NCBI GenBank assembly: GCA_032622095.1
Contig: CP136066.1
Location: 92,587,319-92,651,318, forward strand
Reading direction: 5' to 3'
Origin: Siphonodentalium dalli
Taxonomy: Eukaryota; Mollusca; Scaphopoda; Gadilida; Siphonodentaliidae
Length of the DNA: 64,000 nt
Under the pieces are notes generated by a model. The model worked only from the letters and a program-made list of their open reading frames with translations, did no database searches and was not told where the DNA came from. The translations under genes were made by a program, and so were the position numbers. Shown here piece by piece: positions 56,201 through 64,000 of the stretch (the stretch's first letter is position 1; each line of letters begins with the position of its first letter).

Positions 56201-58263
56201 TTCAAATTATAAGAAATAGTTCTTCTTCTTTTTTCGATTTAATAAGGTGGCGAGTTAGAATCGACAATTTTGAAGACAAATTAACTTTAATCGCATAACC
56301 TTAGTCGAGACTAGATCGATTTATTAAATGCAACACTTACCTGGTTTTCAAAGGGAAAACATGTTTGCATTATTTGTGTGCAATTTTACACGTACATGTC
56401 CATAATTCAACGCATGAAGTATCTCGATCTAAATTCCTTCCAGGTTTACACGTAAGAAAGTAGAGAGATTACTAATTTAATATGTATATGTGTATGTATG
56501 TATATGTATGTATGTAATTGTGTGTATGTTTATATGTATGTATATGCGTATATATGTATGCATATTTGTATTTAAGTATGTAAGTTAGGGCCTTCCTGTA
56601 TGTGCGACCGTGTTGTTTGTGACTGCATGTCGACGTTTAGTCTGTGAGACTGCGCAGGTGTTGTTTGTGTTGGGTCCATTTGTTAAAAAGTTTATGTGCT
56701 TTTCATGTCAATTCTCTTTTGTCAAACAATGTATGTATATATATATACATGTAACTTGTAATTATGTTATTACTACTCTCCGAAATTGGAGGAAATAAAG
56801 GTATATATATTAAAATGTCACTTTTGAATAACACCCCACAGGTGTCCAGCACTAAACTACCGGAATACTTCTTGATAAAATAAGATGCAAATTGACAAAT
56901 TGATCAATATTGGTGGTGATTCCACACCGAACAAGAGCTAAGACTCATGTAGGACATGCATGTGGAAGAGATAAAAACAAAAACTTACCTTGCTAACACG
57001 TATAAACCTGATCAATACTTTAAACAATGGCGGAGAATAAATAGATAATTCCGCATAGATACATGTAATTCCACAACGAGGCACCAATCAAATGGTGTGA
57101 CATAGAAACGTCATATACTAACTTACATGCAAGTGCAATTTCGAGTGCCCCTTATCACCGTAGTGCCAATGCTACACTTAAAGGTGGTATTCCTATTTCA
57201 GAAATCTGCGAAGAAGTTACAATTGGAAATCCAAGTGTCAGATGCAGCACTGTACGGAATGGGAAAATGTAACACTTGGGTCGTGTATCCATTTTAACAC
57301 TTTAATATGTGAGTGTACACTTAATTGCTAGTAGGTGCCATTGGAATTCAACCTCCTCTGTCCGAACTCATAGCATATGTCCGCTTTATTAGAAGATTGC
57401 AATTTGGCCGTGAATATTACCATGCGCGTGTTACTTGTATGACGTTCTTTTGACAATAACCAACCAAAAGTGATGTGAAATTTGTGAAGATGTGTTTTAC
57501 GTCCGTCAATGAAACACCGAATTGCATTGCATATGCTGGTTGATTGTTTTATAGAATAAACGTATGCGTGTGAGATTATGTTTCAGAGTAGGCATGTAAT
57601 AGTCGAAATATGTAAATGAGCTTATATGGGCCACCAGAGACTCGAAGGAGATCGAAGAAGTTAGCGACAACATTCTAAACTTCTGCAATAATATCTTGGT
57701 ATAATGCTGGGTGCTTGTCTGAAAATTGCCATGATAGTTTCCTAATGCTCTCATGTATACGTAGTAGGTTAAACCTACAAGTTAACGTCAACTAACGTCT
57801 GAATAATTTTCCAGGATAACTTAATTGAAATATTTCCAATATACGGATCAACTGGTGTCCAAACAAGGTAGCAAAAAAGGTATAGGCACTCACTTTTAAT
57901 ATATAACTATGATATTGGTGTGTGTTTTTGTTTGTTTTTATTCATTATTTGAAGATCAGTTAATTCATGTTGTGTTATGTCCAAATTTATATTGGATTTT
58001 ATACCAATAACGTAGGAAAGTAATTCAATCGGAACCCCAGAAATTCGTGCCATTTTACAATCATACCAATCTGAAGAACCCTTCTCCGTTCTTTCTGCTA
58101 CATGCGATGACGATTTGTTTTATTCTCGAGGAGGCTATTCTCTCGAAAATATATCCAGCGAATCCATTCCTGTTGTCCTGTCGACGAGATGTCATGTCCA
58201 GGTGCAGAACGCTTGTGTAGTGCCTCGACAGTCGTATCGTGATATCCTGTATATGTGCACTTC
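34963..58263 (-). CDS. Ionotropic glutamate receptor gene (10 exons visible, N-terminus missing)
   Basis: Ligand-gated cation channel subunit of the iGluR family, acting in the plasma membrane as a tetramer. Ten minus-strand exons give about 667 codons. They encode the distal amino-terminal domain; S1 with [17 protein letters not shown]1; the pore (SCFMEQG); M3 with [15 protein letters not shown]2 ending NKWW; M4; and a ~28-residue tail. The S1 Pro, Thr and Arg that hold ligand in AMPA receptors are kept. The S2 Ser-Thr pair is not evident and the S2 acidic residue is Asp (YLTDRS). The pore Q/R/N site is Glu. The signal peptide and roughly the first 130-150 residues are missing; their exons must lie right of 58263. 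Subfamily (delta-like, kainate-like or an invertebrate clade) cannot be settled by eye. All junction phases agree, so the gene appears intact. Confidence 0.93.
35225..36762. other. iGluR intron without further features
   Basis: Between the last two exons. It contains a G-run near 35380 and no recognised repeat family or coding sequence. Confidence 0.45.
36763..37016 (-). CDS. iGluR exon 9 visible (S2)
   Basis: 254 bp, acceptor CTTACCTCAG, donor CACAG|GTATTT, phase 0 to 2. It encodes [32 protein letters not shown] and [26 protein letters not shown] corresponds to 'YLLEST' of AMPA receptors, with Asp in place of the ligand-binding Glu, as in glycine/D-serine-binding subunits. Confidence 0.93.
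37017..38500. other. iGluR intron, left part, nothing recognised
   Basis: AT-rich intronic DNA between exons 9 and 8. I see no gene or named repeat here. Confidence 0.4.
38501..38888. repeat. Nested inverted repeat (MITE-like) in an iGluR intron
   Basis: Left arm 38501-38529 (tgtctgtcatttgcagaatg ...) pairs with 38862-38888 (... cattctgcaaatgacagaca). Inside, 'ggacctcattctgc' at 38592-38605 also pairs with the left arm, so an ~88-nt hairpin sits in the left third. A related sequence (aataaggtcccagaga ... ctaaattcacca) fills the right third. Confidence 0.8.
38994..39110. repeat. Hairpin with 26-nt arms in an iGluR intron
   Basis: Arms 39003-39028 and 39069-39094 (core attcgagcatgaacaa and inverse) differ at two positions. 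Outer 'taccctgt' and 'acagggta' extend the stem. Confidence 0.85.
39518..39735 (-). CDS. iGluR exon 8 visible (M3 gate, S2 start)
   Basis: 218 bp, acceptor AATTGTGCAG, donor CTCG|GTAAGT, phase 1 to 0. It encodes [17 protein letters not shown] followed by [11 protein letters not shown], the M3 gate signature (SYTANLAAF in most iGluRs). [16 protein letters not shown] and GTNLQDLFS come next. The usual Ser-Thr ligand contact after 'YGT' is not seen. Confidence 0.94.
40583..40895 (-). CDS. iGluR exon 7 visible (S1 end, M1, pore loop)
   Basis: 313 bp, acceptor TTCTTCAAAG, donor CAGG|GTACGT, phase 0 to 1. It encodes [20 protein letters not shown] (Pro, Thr and Arg contacts), M1 ([18 protein letters not shown]) and the pore ending FSCFMEQG. 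The codon GAA at 40587-40589 puts Glu at the Q/R/N selectivity site, which is Gln/Arg in AMPA/kainate and Asn in NMDA receptors. Confidence 0.93.
41604..41960 (+). repeat. tRNA-derived SINE
   Basis: The tRNA-like head holds an A box, TAGCTCAGTTGG (41613-41624), and a B box, GGTTCAAATCC (41667-41677), spaced as in an internal pol III promoter. The body ends with 'tcccgtgtgc...gcacgttaaagatccc' (about 41930-41957), a module common in mollusc short retroposons. It is inside the TTAA element, so it was inserted later or was carried along. It is not a functional tRNA: no acceptor-stem pairing was found. Confidence 0.85.
42305..43050 (+). repeat. Tandem duplication, period ~389 bp
   Basis: 'cattgaatgcacaggga(ag)tggtgtcattcgatcac' near 42330 matches 'attggattcacagggcaatg' near 42715. 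The homology continues through 'tttcacaatagggt', 'ttaccagggagtga' and 'agtgg(c/t)ccatggg' to about 43046. It is internal to the TTAA element. Confidence 0.85.
43310..43470 (+). repeat. Mollusc-type retroposon tail (second copy)
   Basis: 'gttcgtgatatggcctagcg ... acgacgttaaaccctcaatc' is homologous to 13.89-13.99 kb and also ends in an AATC run. It lies immediately 3' of the S1 exon at 43511 (intron). Confidence 0.7.
43511..43601 (-). CDS. iGluR exon 6 visible (S1)
   Basis: 91 bp, acceptor TTTATAG, donor GAGGG|GTAAGT, phase 2 to 0. It encodes [20 protein letters not shown] and GMVGMVSRG, the conserved 'dGkyG....g.W.GmvgelvrG' region of S1. Confidence 0.92.
43855..43952 (-). CDS. iGluR exon 5 visible (S1)
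   Basis: A short exon of 98 bp too small to stand out as a long frame. Acceptor ACTTGCAG, donor TTTAG|GTACGT, phase 0 to 2. It encodes [20 protein letters not shown] then [12 protein letters not shown], matching 'dPfv......y.Gy..DLl..la..l.f'. It was found by its fit between the flanking exons. Confidence 0.88.
44794..45015 (-). CDS. iGluR exon 4 visible (end of amino-terminal domain, start of S1)
   Basis: Acceptor TTATTTCAG and donor GGAG|GTGAGA bound 222 bp, phase 0 to 0. It encodes [11 protein letters not shown] (the 'f.G.tG.i.F' strand), [11 protein letters not shown] and finally LRVVTLE, the first strand of the ligand-binding domain. Confidence 0.9.
45175..46690. repeat. Intronic direct repeat of a ~350-bp unit, first copy interrupted
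   Basis: The second copy is continuous at about 46318-46675. It contains 'attgtgtccttaaattgtaa', then 'tatatcaccttactgcg', 'attttctcacaaac' and 'ttggaccgtccgaaaaat'. The first copy has the front part at 45177-45265 and the back part at 45945-46205, separated by ~680 bp of unrelated DNA. The unit is not a receptor exon: the neighbouring exons already join in phase. Confidence 0.75.
47235..47865. repeat. Intronic direct repeat pair (~100 bp)
   Basis: 'gtctgaaatt ... tagtatggttcgaattagct' at about 47237-47340 is repeated at 47755-47862, where it ends just beside exon 47886-48038. Confidence 0.7.
47886..48038 (-). CDS. iGluR exon 3 visible (amino-terminal domain)
   Basis: Acceptor GATTCAAG and donor AACG|GTGAGG bound 153 bp, phase 0 to 0. 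It encodes [16 protein letters not shown], the 'yDAv.ala.Ai' helix, then [16 protein letters not shown] longer overlapping frame in the same place is not the coding one. Confidence 0.85.
48480..50110. repeat. 'accatggtttac' minisatellite region in an iGluR intron
   Basis: From about 49580 to 50100 a ~110-bp unit is repeated four to five times (gagt(a/t)tatcattgt(t/a)a ... ctaccatgatttacttggca ... aagggtatgtcc(t/a)tttta). Looser 'taccatgg' and 'ctggtaaa' motifs occur at 48480-48960. No coding sequence is supported. Confidence 0.8.
50111..51510. other. iGluR intron, nothing recognised
   Basis: No gene, clear repeat or structured element is evident between the minisatellite and the exon at 51511. 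Confidence 0.4.
51511..51705 (-). CDS. iGluR exon 2 visible (amino-terminal domain)
   Basis: Acceptor ATAATTTAG and donor TTCC|GTAAGT bound 195 bp, phase 0 to 0. It encodes [20 protein letters not shown], the 'a...gm....Y.W' element of the domain. The preceding intron of 6.4 kb holds a hAT element and a duplicated ~290-bp segment. Confidence 0.85.
52140..52200 (+). repeat. Orphan Jockey-type LINE 3' terminus
   Basis: TCCGACCATCC followed by the GC hairpin GGGCGCTTCGCGCCC (52167-52181) has the same layout as the 3' ends at 20.05 and 21.02 kb, in plus orientation. A CT repeat follows. It is probably a strongly 5'-truncated copy of a related LINE. Confidence 0.65.
52267..52556. repeat. Long intronic duplication, copy 1
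   Basis: Nearly identical to 56808-57172 (ttaaaatgtcacttttgaat ... caatggcggagaataaatag ... ccgtagtgccaat). It lacks an ~80-bp block present in the other copy between 'aataaatagat' and 'gtgcaatttcgag'. The few differences imply a recent duplication or a young mobile repeat. Confidence 0.9.
52993..54171. mobile_element. Non-autonomous hAT element, 1.18 kb, in an iGluR intron
   Basis: The ends are perfect 14-bp inverted repeats CAGTGTTCGCGCTG, flanked by the exact 8-bp duplication GTCATGGT (52985-52992 and 54172-54179). Near both ends lie direct repeats of 'tttagccaaaagtttagcca' type (53022-53110, 54078-54140). No transposase is present. Confidence 0.96.
54180..56475. other. iGluR intron, no gene recognised
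   Basis: Short frames on both strands carry no known motif. 'aagatggc(c)gcc' triplets occur near 54545-54570 and 54720. Confidence 0.4.
56478..56600. repeat. GTAT-rich microsatellite and possible retroposon 3' end
   Basis: Degenerate 'gtatgtat' runs. About 200 bp to the right, 'ctccgaaattggaggaaata' followed by 'aaggtatatata' (56777-56811) looks like the 3' end of a retroposon. It abuts the start of the duplicated segment at 56808. Confidence 0.6.
56808..57172. repeat. Long intronic duplication, copy 2
   Basis: The longer copy of the pair with 52267-52556; it has an additional block at about 57050-57133. Both copies are in the same intron and orientation. A donor-like AAG|GTAAGT lies on the minus strand near 56988 (GTATGT in copy 1), but no coding continuity with receptor exons is seen. 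Confidence 0.9.
58067..58263 (-). CDS. iGluR exon 1 of those visible (amino-terminal domain)
   Basis: Acceptor CTGTTTTCAG and donor GATTG|GTATGA bound 197 bp, entering at phase 1 and leaving at phase 0. It encodes [17 protein letters not shown] and [19 protein letters not shown], the 'I...S.ik.ivi.C' strand of the receptor amino-terminal domain. It joins in frame to the exon at 51511-51705. Confidence 0.8.
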
Positions 58264-58743
58264 CTGAAAACAGTTTATTGTTAAGCCACAACCTACGTAA
58301 TAGGAGAGAACGCAATTTGAATTTTTGCAGTTGTAATAATAGATATCCAGATGGTGGTTCTAGTTAATCTTACTCACAATGTTAAGGGTGTTCCATTCAA
58401 GTTGACGTAATAAACAATACCATTGGTACCTTTTTTATAACATACATTTAAACAGATCCTACACACAAGCCGATTAATATGATTTTAATTTTGTGGTCAG
58501 AGTGCTAAAAAATCTGTCCATAATCAAGAGCGTTCTCAATTATAATCATTTCTAGACGTTTTCAGAGTAACACCGTTCGATGCTTTAATGGATTTTTGCG
58601 ATTTTCACGACGTTGTGATGTAAATGATTTTAATTGTTTTTTCCCCGTAAGCTGAAAACTGGCTCATTATGACATTTTGCCCATTTTGGTGTCAAATCAT
58701 ACTGTGCATCTTCAAGAGTGGTGGTAAAATGTGGTTAGATCAT
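58264..58743. other. No exon found upstream of the first visible iGluR exon
   Basis: The next upstream receptor exon must end in phase 1. I could not identify it here or further right. Confidence 0.4.
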
Positions 58744-59162
58744 AGGCCCACTTAATTTTCTAACCCCATATCACATTATATATAATATATGCCATATTAT
58801 ATACCATTTGAAAGAAGAGGCTCCAACACATCGTAGTATTAACTTATAATCCCGGTGTAATAAACTGTAAACATGTTGTTTTTGTTGAGAAACCGACGTG
58901 TTTTTGGACTGTACTGCAAAGTTTACTATTTTCAATGGAAGGGGAATAACTCTAACTTATTTTGAATTATGTTGCATTCTGGGAGCGAAACCCGGGAAAT
59001 ATTTCTATAATTTCAGCTGTTTTCTAATACTCCTTCTGAGAAATAGACGTTCCAAATAATGATGGGTTATAGTATTTTAATCATATTTTATGTCATATAT
59101 CGTTATTAAAACCGTATATCAAGGCACTATAAAATTTCGTTGCTCGATAATTAAATGTGCCT
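58744..59162 (+). mobile_element. TTAA MITE family, copy 1 (diverged)
   Basis: It begins AGGCCCACTTAATTTTC and ends ATTAAATGTGCCT, with TTAA to the right and TCAT to the left. It is homologous over its whole length to the reverse complement of 59882-60329. Confidence 0.85.
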
Positions 59163-59877
59163 TTAATAAACAATTAATGTAGTGAAAGGGTGAATCAATA
59201 GATGTTCGCAGTGCAGATGGGACACCTGTCACTTTGTGTCAACATTGCACATATTGGATTCCGAAGATGAAGGCTAATACACGACAAATAGTTGTACATG
59301 TTGTATAATCGGATTGCGGTTCTCTAACGCAACTTCTCTGCATATACCACAATAAGTGTCAAGATTGCTATACCCTACATACACAAGACGTGGGAAATGT
59401 ACAACAATCTAAATATATATATTCATTAGTTTTCTCATAAAGGCGACCATGGGTTATTACTTAACAGACCTTGGATAACCAGTTCTATTTCACGTGTCTC
59501 AATTAGGCTTAATGGTGGTTGGTCAGATCAGAGTGCTGCGTTATTGGTAACATTATTTCGATTATCACAGGTGGAGAAAACGAGTACGATCCATGTGTAA
59601 GCATCTAAATCAATCAAAGTCAATTGTAATTAGTCATCGATAGTAGGACTACATATAGACGACAACATACTAAATCCACTACATACTAAAACATATAATA
59701 CAGCAGTAATTGATGGATGTTGCTGGTTGATTTGTTTATGGTCGTTTCAGTCGCTAGATATCAAGGTGTTACAAGTTGTGTTGGTGGACGACCGACCGCG
59801 AAGGCGGTTGTTAGTTTCGCTGGAAAACCATTACAAAAACACTTACCCTAAACTGATAAAAACAAAATTTGTATTGA
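59163..59877. other. Spacer between two inverted MITEs, no gene recognised
   Basis: No repeat or coding signal is supported. A missing 5' receptor exon could hide here but was not identified. Confidence 0.4.
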
Positions 59878-59881
59878 TTAA

Positions 59882-60329
59882 AGGCCCATTTATTTTTCTA
59901 GTCACCAATTATCTTTGTTGTAGTGCCTTGAGATAGATACGGTTTTAATAACAATCTATGCCATAAAATATGATTAAAATACTATAATGCATCACCATTT
60001 GGAACGCCTATGCATCAGCAGGTGCCCATAGTGTAATCAAAATAGCTGAAATCATAGAAGCATTTCCCCCCGTTTCACTCCCAAAATGCAACTGAATTCA
60101 AACTAAGATACAGAGTTATTCCCCGTTCATTGAAAATAATAGGGTGTAGTACAGTCCAGATGAAACATAAGCACAGAAAACATATAGGTACCTCAACAAA
60201 ACCAACATGTTCAAAGTTTATTACACCGGATAAGTTGATAATGTTTTGGAGCTTCCTCTTTTAAATTGTATATAATATGGCATATATTTTATATAATGTG
60301 ATTTGGTGGTTCGAAAATTAAGTGGGCCT
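59882..60329 (-). mobile_element. TTAA MITE family, copy 2 (inverted)
   Basis: Termini AGGCCCATTTATTTTT and the inverse of AGGCCCACTTAATTTTC, flanked by exact TTAA at 59878-59881 and 60330-60333. The pair with copy 1 forms an inverted repeat with ~720 bp between. The interior shares 'attccccgttcattgaaaa' and 'tggcatatattttatataat' type segments. No coding capacity. Confidence 0.9.
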
Positions 60330-60379
60330 TTAAACAGTATTTATTACAAGCAATTTCATTATATATATACAGTTACAAA

Positions 60380-60712
60380 TATAGGATGTAGCAAGAATTC
60401 ATTGATCGGATCCAACAGCAAACGTTTGTGCTTCTATGCGTAGTTTGTGTGGATGATTTTTCCCATTCCACCACGCGACAGTAGCAACTTTCAAAATGCC
60501 AGTCTTTGTTTCCGAGTCAAACCGGGGATTATGACAGCGCCTGCTTGTCTGGTTTGTATACCAGATATTCCAATATTCTTGGGAGGAACGTGACTTTGCA
60601 AATAGGTAGGAGACTTTCCATTAACCAGTTGTAGAATAGTCGGAAGTTTGAGTTTGTTTCCCTGCGCTTTCAAAGTTTCCCATCCAGTTTCCTTCAATAA
60701 CTTGGAATTACT
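60380..60712 (-). pseudogene. LINE RT C-terminal part, separated by an L1-like insertion
   Basis: Minus-strand LLKETGWETLKAQGNKLKL and LQLVNGKSPTYLQSHVPP match the 'GW..L..rr..hkl...yk..ng..P.yL..l.p' block near the C-terminus of Jockey/CR1-group RTs. It continues the RT fragments at 62230-63240 if the L1-like insertion 60729-62213 is removed. Confidence 0.75.
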
Positions 60713-60728
60713 AACATATCTGGTGACA

Positions 60729-62213
60729 ACATAAAGCGTCAGATTTTCTCATTGGCAAGTTCTCTTAATCAACGCTTAATCCGTATGCCATGTCCATTCC
60801 TACCCAACAATCTCGCCCCGATACTCCGTGACGCAAAAGGCGGGCAATTATTTTACAAAACTCTAACAAATGGGAAAACTATGCCGAATGCATGCCAAAT
60901 ATGGGAATCCGAAATAGGCGAGAAGATAGAAAATTGGGAAGAATATTTTAGCATGCCCTTTAAAACGACAACCGATACGAAATTACAGTGGCTCCAATTC
61001 AGAATAAACACACGAATTATTAGTACCAATAAATTTCTGAAGATGGCTAACATTAGACTCGACGATTTTTGCAATCGCTGTCAAAATGTACAGGAAACCA
61101 TATCTCATATTTTCTGGGATTGTCCCCACGTCCAAACCTTTATACTAGAAATTAAAACATGGACAAGATACAACCAATTTCCAATTGATCTAACAAAAAA
61201 GAATATCATTATAGGTATCGATCATGAATACAGATATTCAAAAATTAACCTTTTCCTACTAGTGTTGAAACAATATATATAGGACCAAATTCACACCGAC
61301 ACAGCTGTCGTTTCGCTCGTTCCTTTGCGAACTTCAATTTAGGTATGAATGCGAGAGATACAACGCAAAATGTAACATGAATCACGACTTCGATAATCAG
61401 TGGCTGGCACTTCGAAATGCCTTAAAAATAATAATATATTATTATATTAAAAACCCTGTCTTTTACAGACGCAAAGTATACCCTACCTTACCAGTGACCC
61501 TGAACAACACACAGCATAAATCAATTACCCGGCACCCGAGCGATCATTCTCATTCTTATTGGTCCAGTAATACAGTTCACAAGAACGTCAATATATACAT
61601 GGTATGCTTAACCACGTCACAACATTTTACAATCACAGTCCCAAACGCAATTCAAGCGAGCGTTGTGTATTTTTCCCCTTTGCTGTCGAACCATGCAATA
61701 TTCACAATATTTACAATACGGTCTCAATATGGTTAAATTTACTAATTAAACTGTTTATGTTAAATTCAGAACTTAAATCAATTAAAGCTGCACATAGTGT
61801 TGGAACATTGAATCTGCAAACCTTAAATATTGCAAACCATCGACCACTTTAGCCGGTTAATAAGGGAAATTTAAAGTTATTCTGAAGACAAACAAATACT
61901 CTATTGTTTTTTATTATCATTGTTGTTGCTAAAGAAAGTCCTTTTCATGCACAAAATATATCAAGGTAGTACCCAGTATCGATTATTGGTCTTGCTTTTA
62001 AGTTGAACGATGACTGTTAAAATTGTCCTAACACATAGTGTGGCTTTAAATATTTTCTAATTGCATGTCACAGGTAAGAAAGTAGGCCAGGGCATGGAAG
62101 AGTGAAACTCTTCCATGTTTTGGACAGAGGGCACGAATGAGTGAATGTATTTTGTGTCTTTCTTTTGTTATTATTCTTCTTTATCAATAAAAAATAAAAA
62201 AAATAAAAATAAA
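60729..62213 (+). mobile_element. 5'-truncated L1-like LINE with 16-bp target duplication
   Basis: Flanked by the identical 16-mer AACATATCTGGTGACA at 60713-60728 and 62214-62229. The plus strand encodes the ORF2 C-terminus (60752-61282) with LQWLQFRINTRIISTNKFL and a zinc-knuckle-like CNRCQNVQETISHIFWDC, as in L1/Tx1-group proteins. A shift near 61280 leads to SFRSFLCELQFRYECERYN (to about 61430). A 3' untranslated part with a small hairpin (atggaagagtgaaactcttccat split by its loop, 62094-62119) ends in an A-rich tail (62186-62213). Confidence 0.9.
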
Positions 62214-62229
62214 AACATATCTGGTGACA

Positions 62230-63240
62230 CCTGTTTTGATTCAGGCGCCTTCGCATGGTATTTCAGTTATTTCGTCAGACTCAAGAGTATTTTAATATGG
62301 GTCTGAACATGGTCAAATAACATTTGTGCAGAGATGATCGATCCAGATTATATCGATATCTTCGGAAGTAAGATAAAGATTTCCACAGGAAGTCGTGATT
62401 TGATTGATATGTGTCCCCCAGGTGATTATGGACTTCAAACTGTTTAATTGGTTATTCGTTAATTTGTAAGACTGGGTGTGTGATAAGATTATATTTCATG
62501 GTGCATTCTAGGGATTCAGGTTTTAAACCGATAAATTTCAAAAGCCATCATTTTGACCATGATTCGAGGTGGGAGATATCCTCCTGGAATCAAGATTTCG
62601 GCCACCAATGCGAATAATGAAATGGACCTGTCGTCGGCAAAAAGACGGACGTTGCATGATGAATTTTGTACAGGATCCCTACCCATTCAGAGAAGTATGA
62701 CCCTAGCATAGCACCATTTTATGAAATTGTTTCATATTCCTATCGAATGAAGTTTGTACAATGTACATTCATGCCTAACAATGTCAAACGCTTTGCTTAT
62801 ATCAAAGAATAATAGTCGGATGTCGCGCTCACCATCTAAAGAGTTCAACACATCGTGGTAAATGGCACATAACTGGTATACAGTAGGGTCACCAGACACC
62901 AAGTCTGATAGTCCGTCGGTTAGGACACTGTTGGTTTGGAGAAAACACATATAATAAGATGTTTCGCAACGCATTTTTCAAAGACCTTGTTTAGACAGTT
63001 TAGTCATCATGGTACATGTATTTGTCGATAAGTTTCAGGGTTACTGCGGTCTCCTTTTCGAATACTGGGACGGCGTTAGCTTGTTTCCATTCCGCTGGGA
63101 AGCAGGGCGATATGAGGTAATTTTGAAAGGGGATACTCAGACTGGGCCAATGTTTCAGTATACGTGGGCTGACACCATCTGGGCCAGAAGCTTTTTCTGT
63201 TTGGATAGTTTCTCAAATTCAATGTCTTCATAAACAAACA
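62230..63240 (-). pseudogene. Jockey/CR1-group LINE RT remnant (N-terminal and core)
   Basis: Minus-strand pieces in order: the RT start, frameshifted (FEKLSKQK at about 63210; PAEWKQANAVPVF at about 63060-63100); then 62974-62732 with LNSLDGERDIRLLFFDISKA and AFDIVRHE (motif A); then VRLFADDRSISLF (motif C, about 62610-62650). The region between motifs A and C is shortened. The C-terminal part lies at 60380-60712. It is a dead copy. Confidence 0.78.
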
Positions 63241-63283
63241 GTTTGCCGAGAACAGATTCGAATGGTCGACTTGGTTTCCCGTA

Positions 63284-63350
63284 TGTTGGTGTATCATGCC
63301 ATGAATCTCTACTCTTGCAATGCCCGTAGATATTCATGGTATGGCATATT
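63284..63350. repeat. Short dispersed motif 'atgccatgaatctctactct'
   Basis: The motif and its continuation 'gcaatgcccgtagat' recur in inverted, partial form at 3774-3815 and 48283-48325. It may be the end of a short mobile element, but too little is shared to define borders. Confidence 0.5.
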
Positions 63351-63504
63351 ATGTTGGTGCTCGAGACGTATCCATGGGAATGCTTCTCTACTTTTTAGCC
63401 AGTCAAAGGCATTTTTTTCACATTAAACGGACATGGCTCATTCGAACCTCAGAACTTTGTTTACGTAATTAATTGGAGGGACGGATTCAATAGGTCGATA
63501 AATA

Positions 63505-64000
63505 CACGAAATATTGGTACAATGTATGCCGGCTTCATATGCTTATCAAAACATGCACTTGCCAAATTCACAACCATTTTCCAGCAGTTTTCAATTATTC
63601 GCCCGAAGTGAGACAAACGCTCTTTATTGCTACTATATCAGGAATAGAATAGCACGGAACGCTCTTTTCTGTTCCATGTCGTGCAAATTATTTTTTTGGG
63701 ACTCAAACACCTTGTTCGTGCATGTAATTGCATATTTCATCACTTCAATGCGTCTTTTTATGGTTACAGAATGGTCGTAGAAAGGTAGTTAAGATATACC
63801 GGGGGAAATTCAAAAGCGAATAATATAATTCGTATTTTGGAGCGCAAACCGCCATTTGGCTTTAAGCATACCAAGAGTTCCGTCGTTGACAAGGATGATG
63901 CTCTTCCATTTGAGTTGACAGGAAACGTCGTCAACAAGTCTACCAATGAATGCCAGGTCAAGTCGAAGGTCAAATGTCGAGTTTCCTAGGTGTCGTCTTT
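63505..64000 (+). repeat. Dispersed repeat family (copy 3, parts A and B contiguous; cut by window edge)
   Basis: Part A (about 63505-63715) and part B (about 63720-64000) follow each other without interruption, in contrast with 8221-9870. Minus-strand reading of part B again gives the peptide FDLRLDLAFIGRLVDDVS. The copy runs off the right edge. Confidence 0.85.

Noticed and set aside
57000..57172. Donor-like GTAAGT sites as evidence of an alternative exon in the duplicated segment
   Set aside because: No acceptor with an open frame of compatible phase, and the other copy lacks part of the segment.

Overview
This is a window of animal genomic DNA, AT-rich and densely packed with mobile elements. 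It holds one recognisable host gene with introns. The tRNA-headed SINE at 41.6 kb, and repeat tails of the type 'gatatggc...acgttaaaccc(aatc)n' near 13.96 and 43.44 kb, suggest a marine mollusc (gastropod or bivalve). That assignment is inference from repeat style and from the invertebrate character of the retrotransposons. No bacterial gene organisation, CRISPR array or operon is present.

Host gene: ten minus-strand exons between 58263 and 34963 encode most of an ionotropic glutamate receptor (iGluR). They cover the distal amino-terminal domain, ligand-binding lobes S1 and S2, the M1-pore-M3-M4 channel, a short C-terminal tail and the stop codon. All ten exons have canonical AG/GT borders and all nine junctions have matching phases. 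The N-terminal exons (signal peptide and first part of the amino-terminal domain) were not found and probably lie beyond 58.3 kb or outside the window. The receptor has two odd features: Glu at the pore Q/R/N position, and Asp where AMPA/kainate receptors use a ligand-binding Glu.

Region 0-9 kb (minus strand): a decayed LINE with an ORF1 carrying a coiled coil and an SGNH-esterase-like domain, plus an endonuclease fragment running off the left edge. A 1.1-kb hAT-like element with a perfect 8-bp target duplication splits ORF1. Region 8-13 kb: a dispersed repeat family interrupted by an insertion, and a MULE transposase remnant between oppositely oriented CATTAA/TTAATG clusters. Region 13-19 kb: SINE-like tails, inverted repeats and perfect hairpins.

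Region 18.9-26.8 kb is a three-level nest. A ~250-bp satellite is split at a TTAA by a 6.6-kb element with terminal inverted repeats and a THAP-domain exon (Kolobok/piggyBac-like target choice). That element in turn holds a Jockey-type LINE with a long, nearly intact reverse-transcriptase ORF. Head-to-tail with the LINE is a second unit with the same 3' tail but a different ORF (206 aa, basic/acidic), which looks like a 'half-LINE' lacking reverse transcriptase.

Region 28-31.3 kb: a plus-strand LINE, frameshifted and with an internal RT deletion. Region 31.3-33.5 kb: a 'ggtatac'-rich repeat array interrupted by a ~1.16-kb inverted repeat. Region 34-58 kb: the iGluR gene, with introns hosting a 2-kb TTAA element, a tRNA-derived SINE, a hAT element with a perfect 8-bp duplication, minisatellites and a ~290-bp intronic duplication. 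Region 58.7-64 kb: two copies of one TTAA MITE in opposite orientation; a minus-strand LINE split by an L1-like insertion with a 16-bp target duplication; and another copy of the 8-10 kb repeat family at the right edge.
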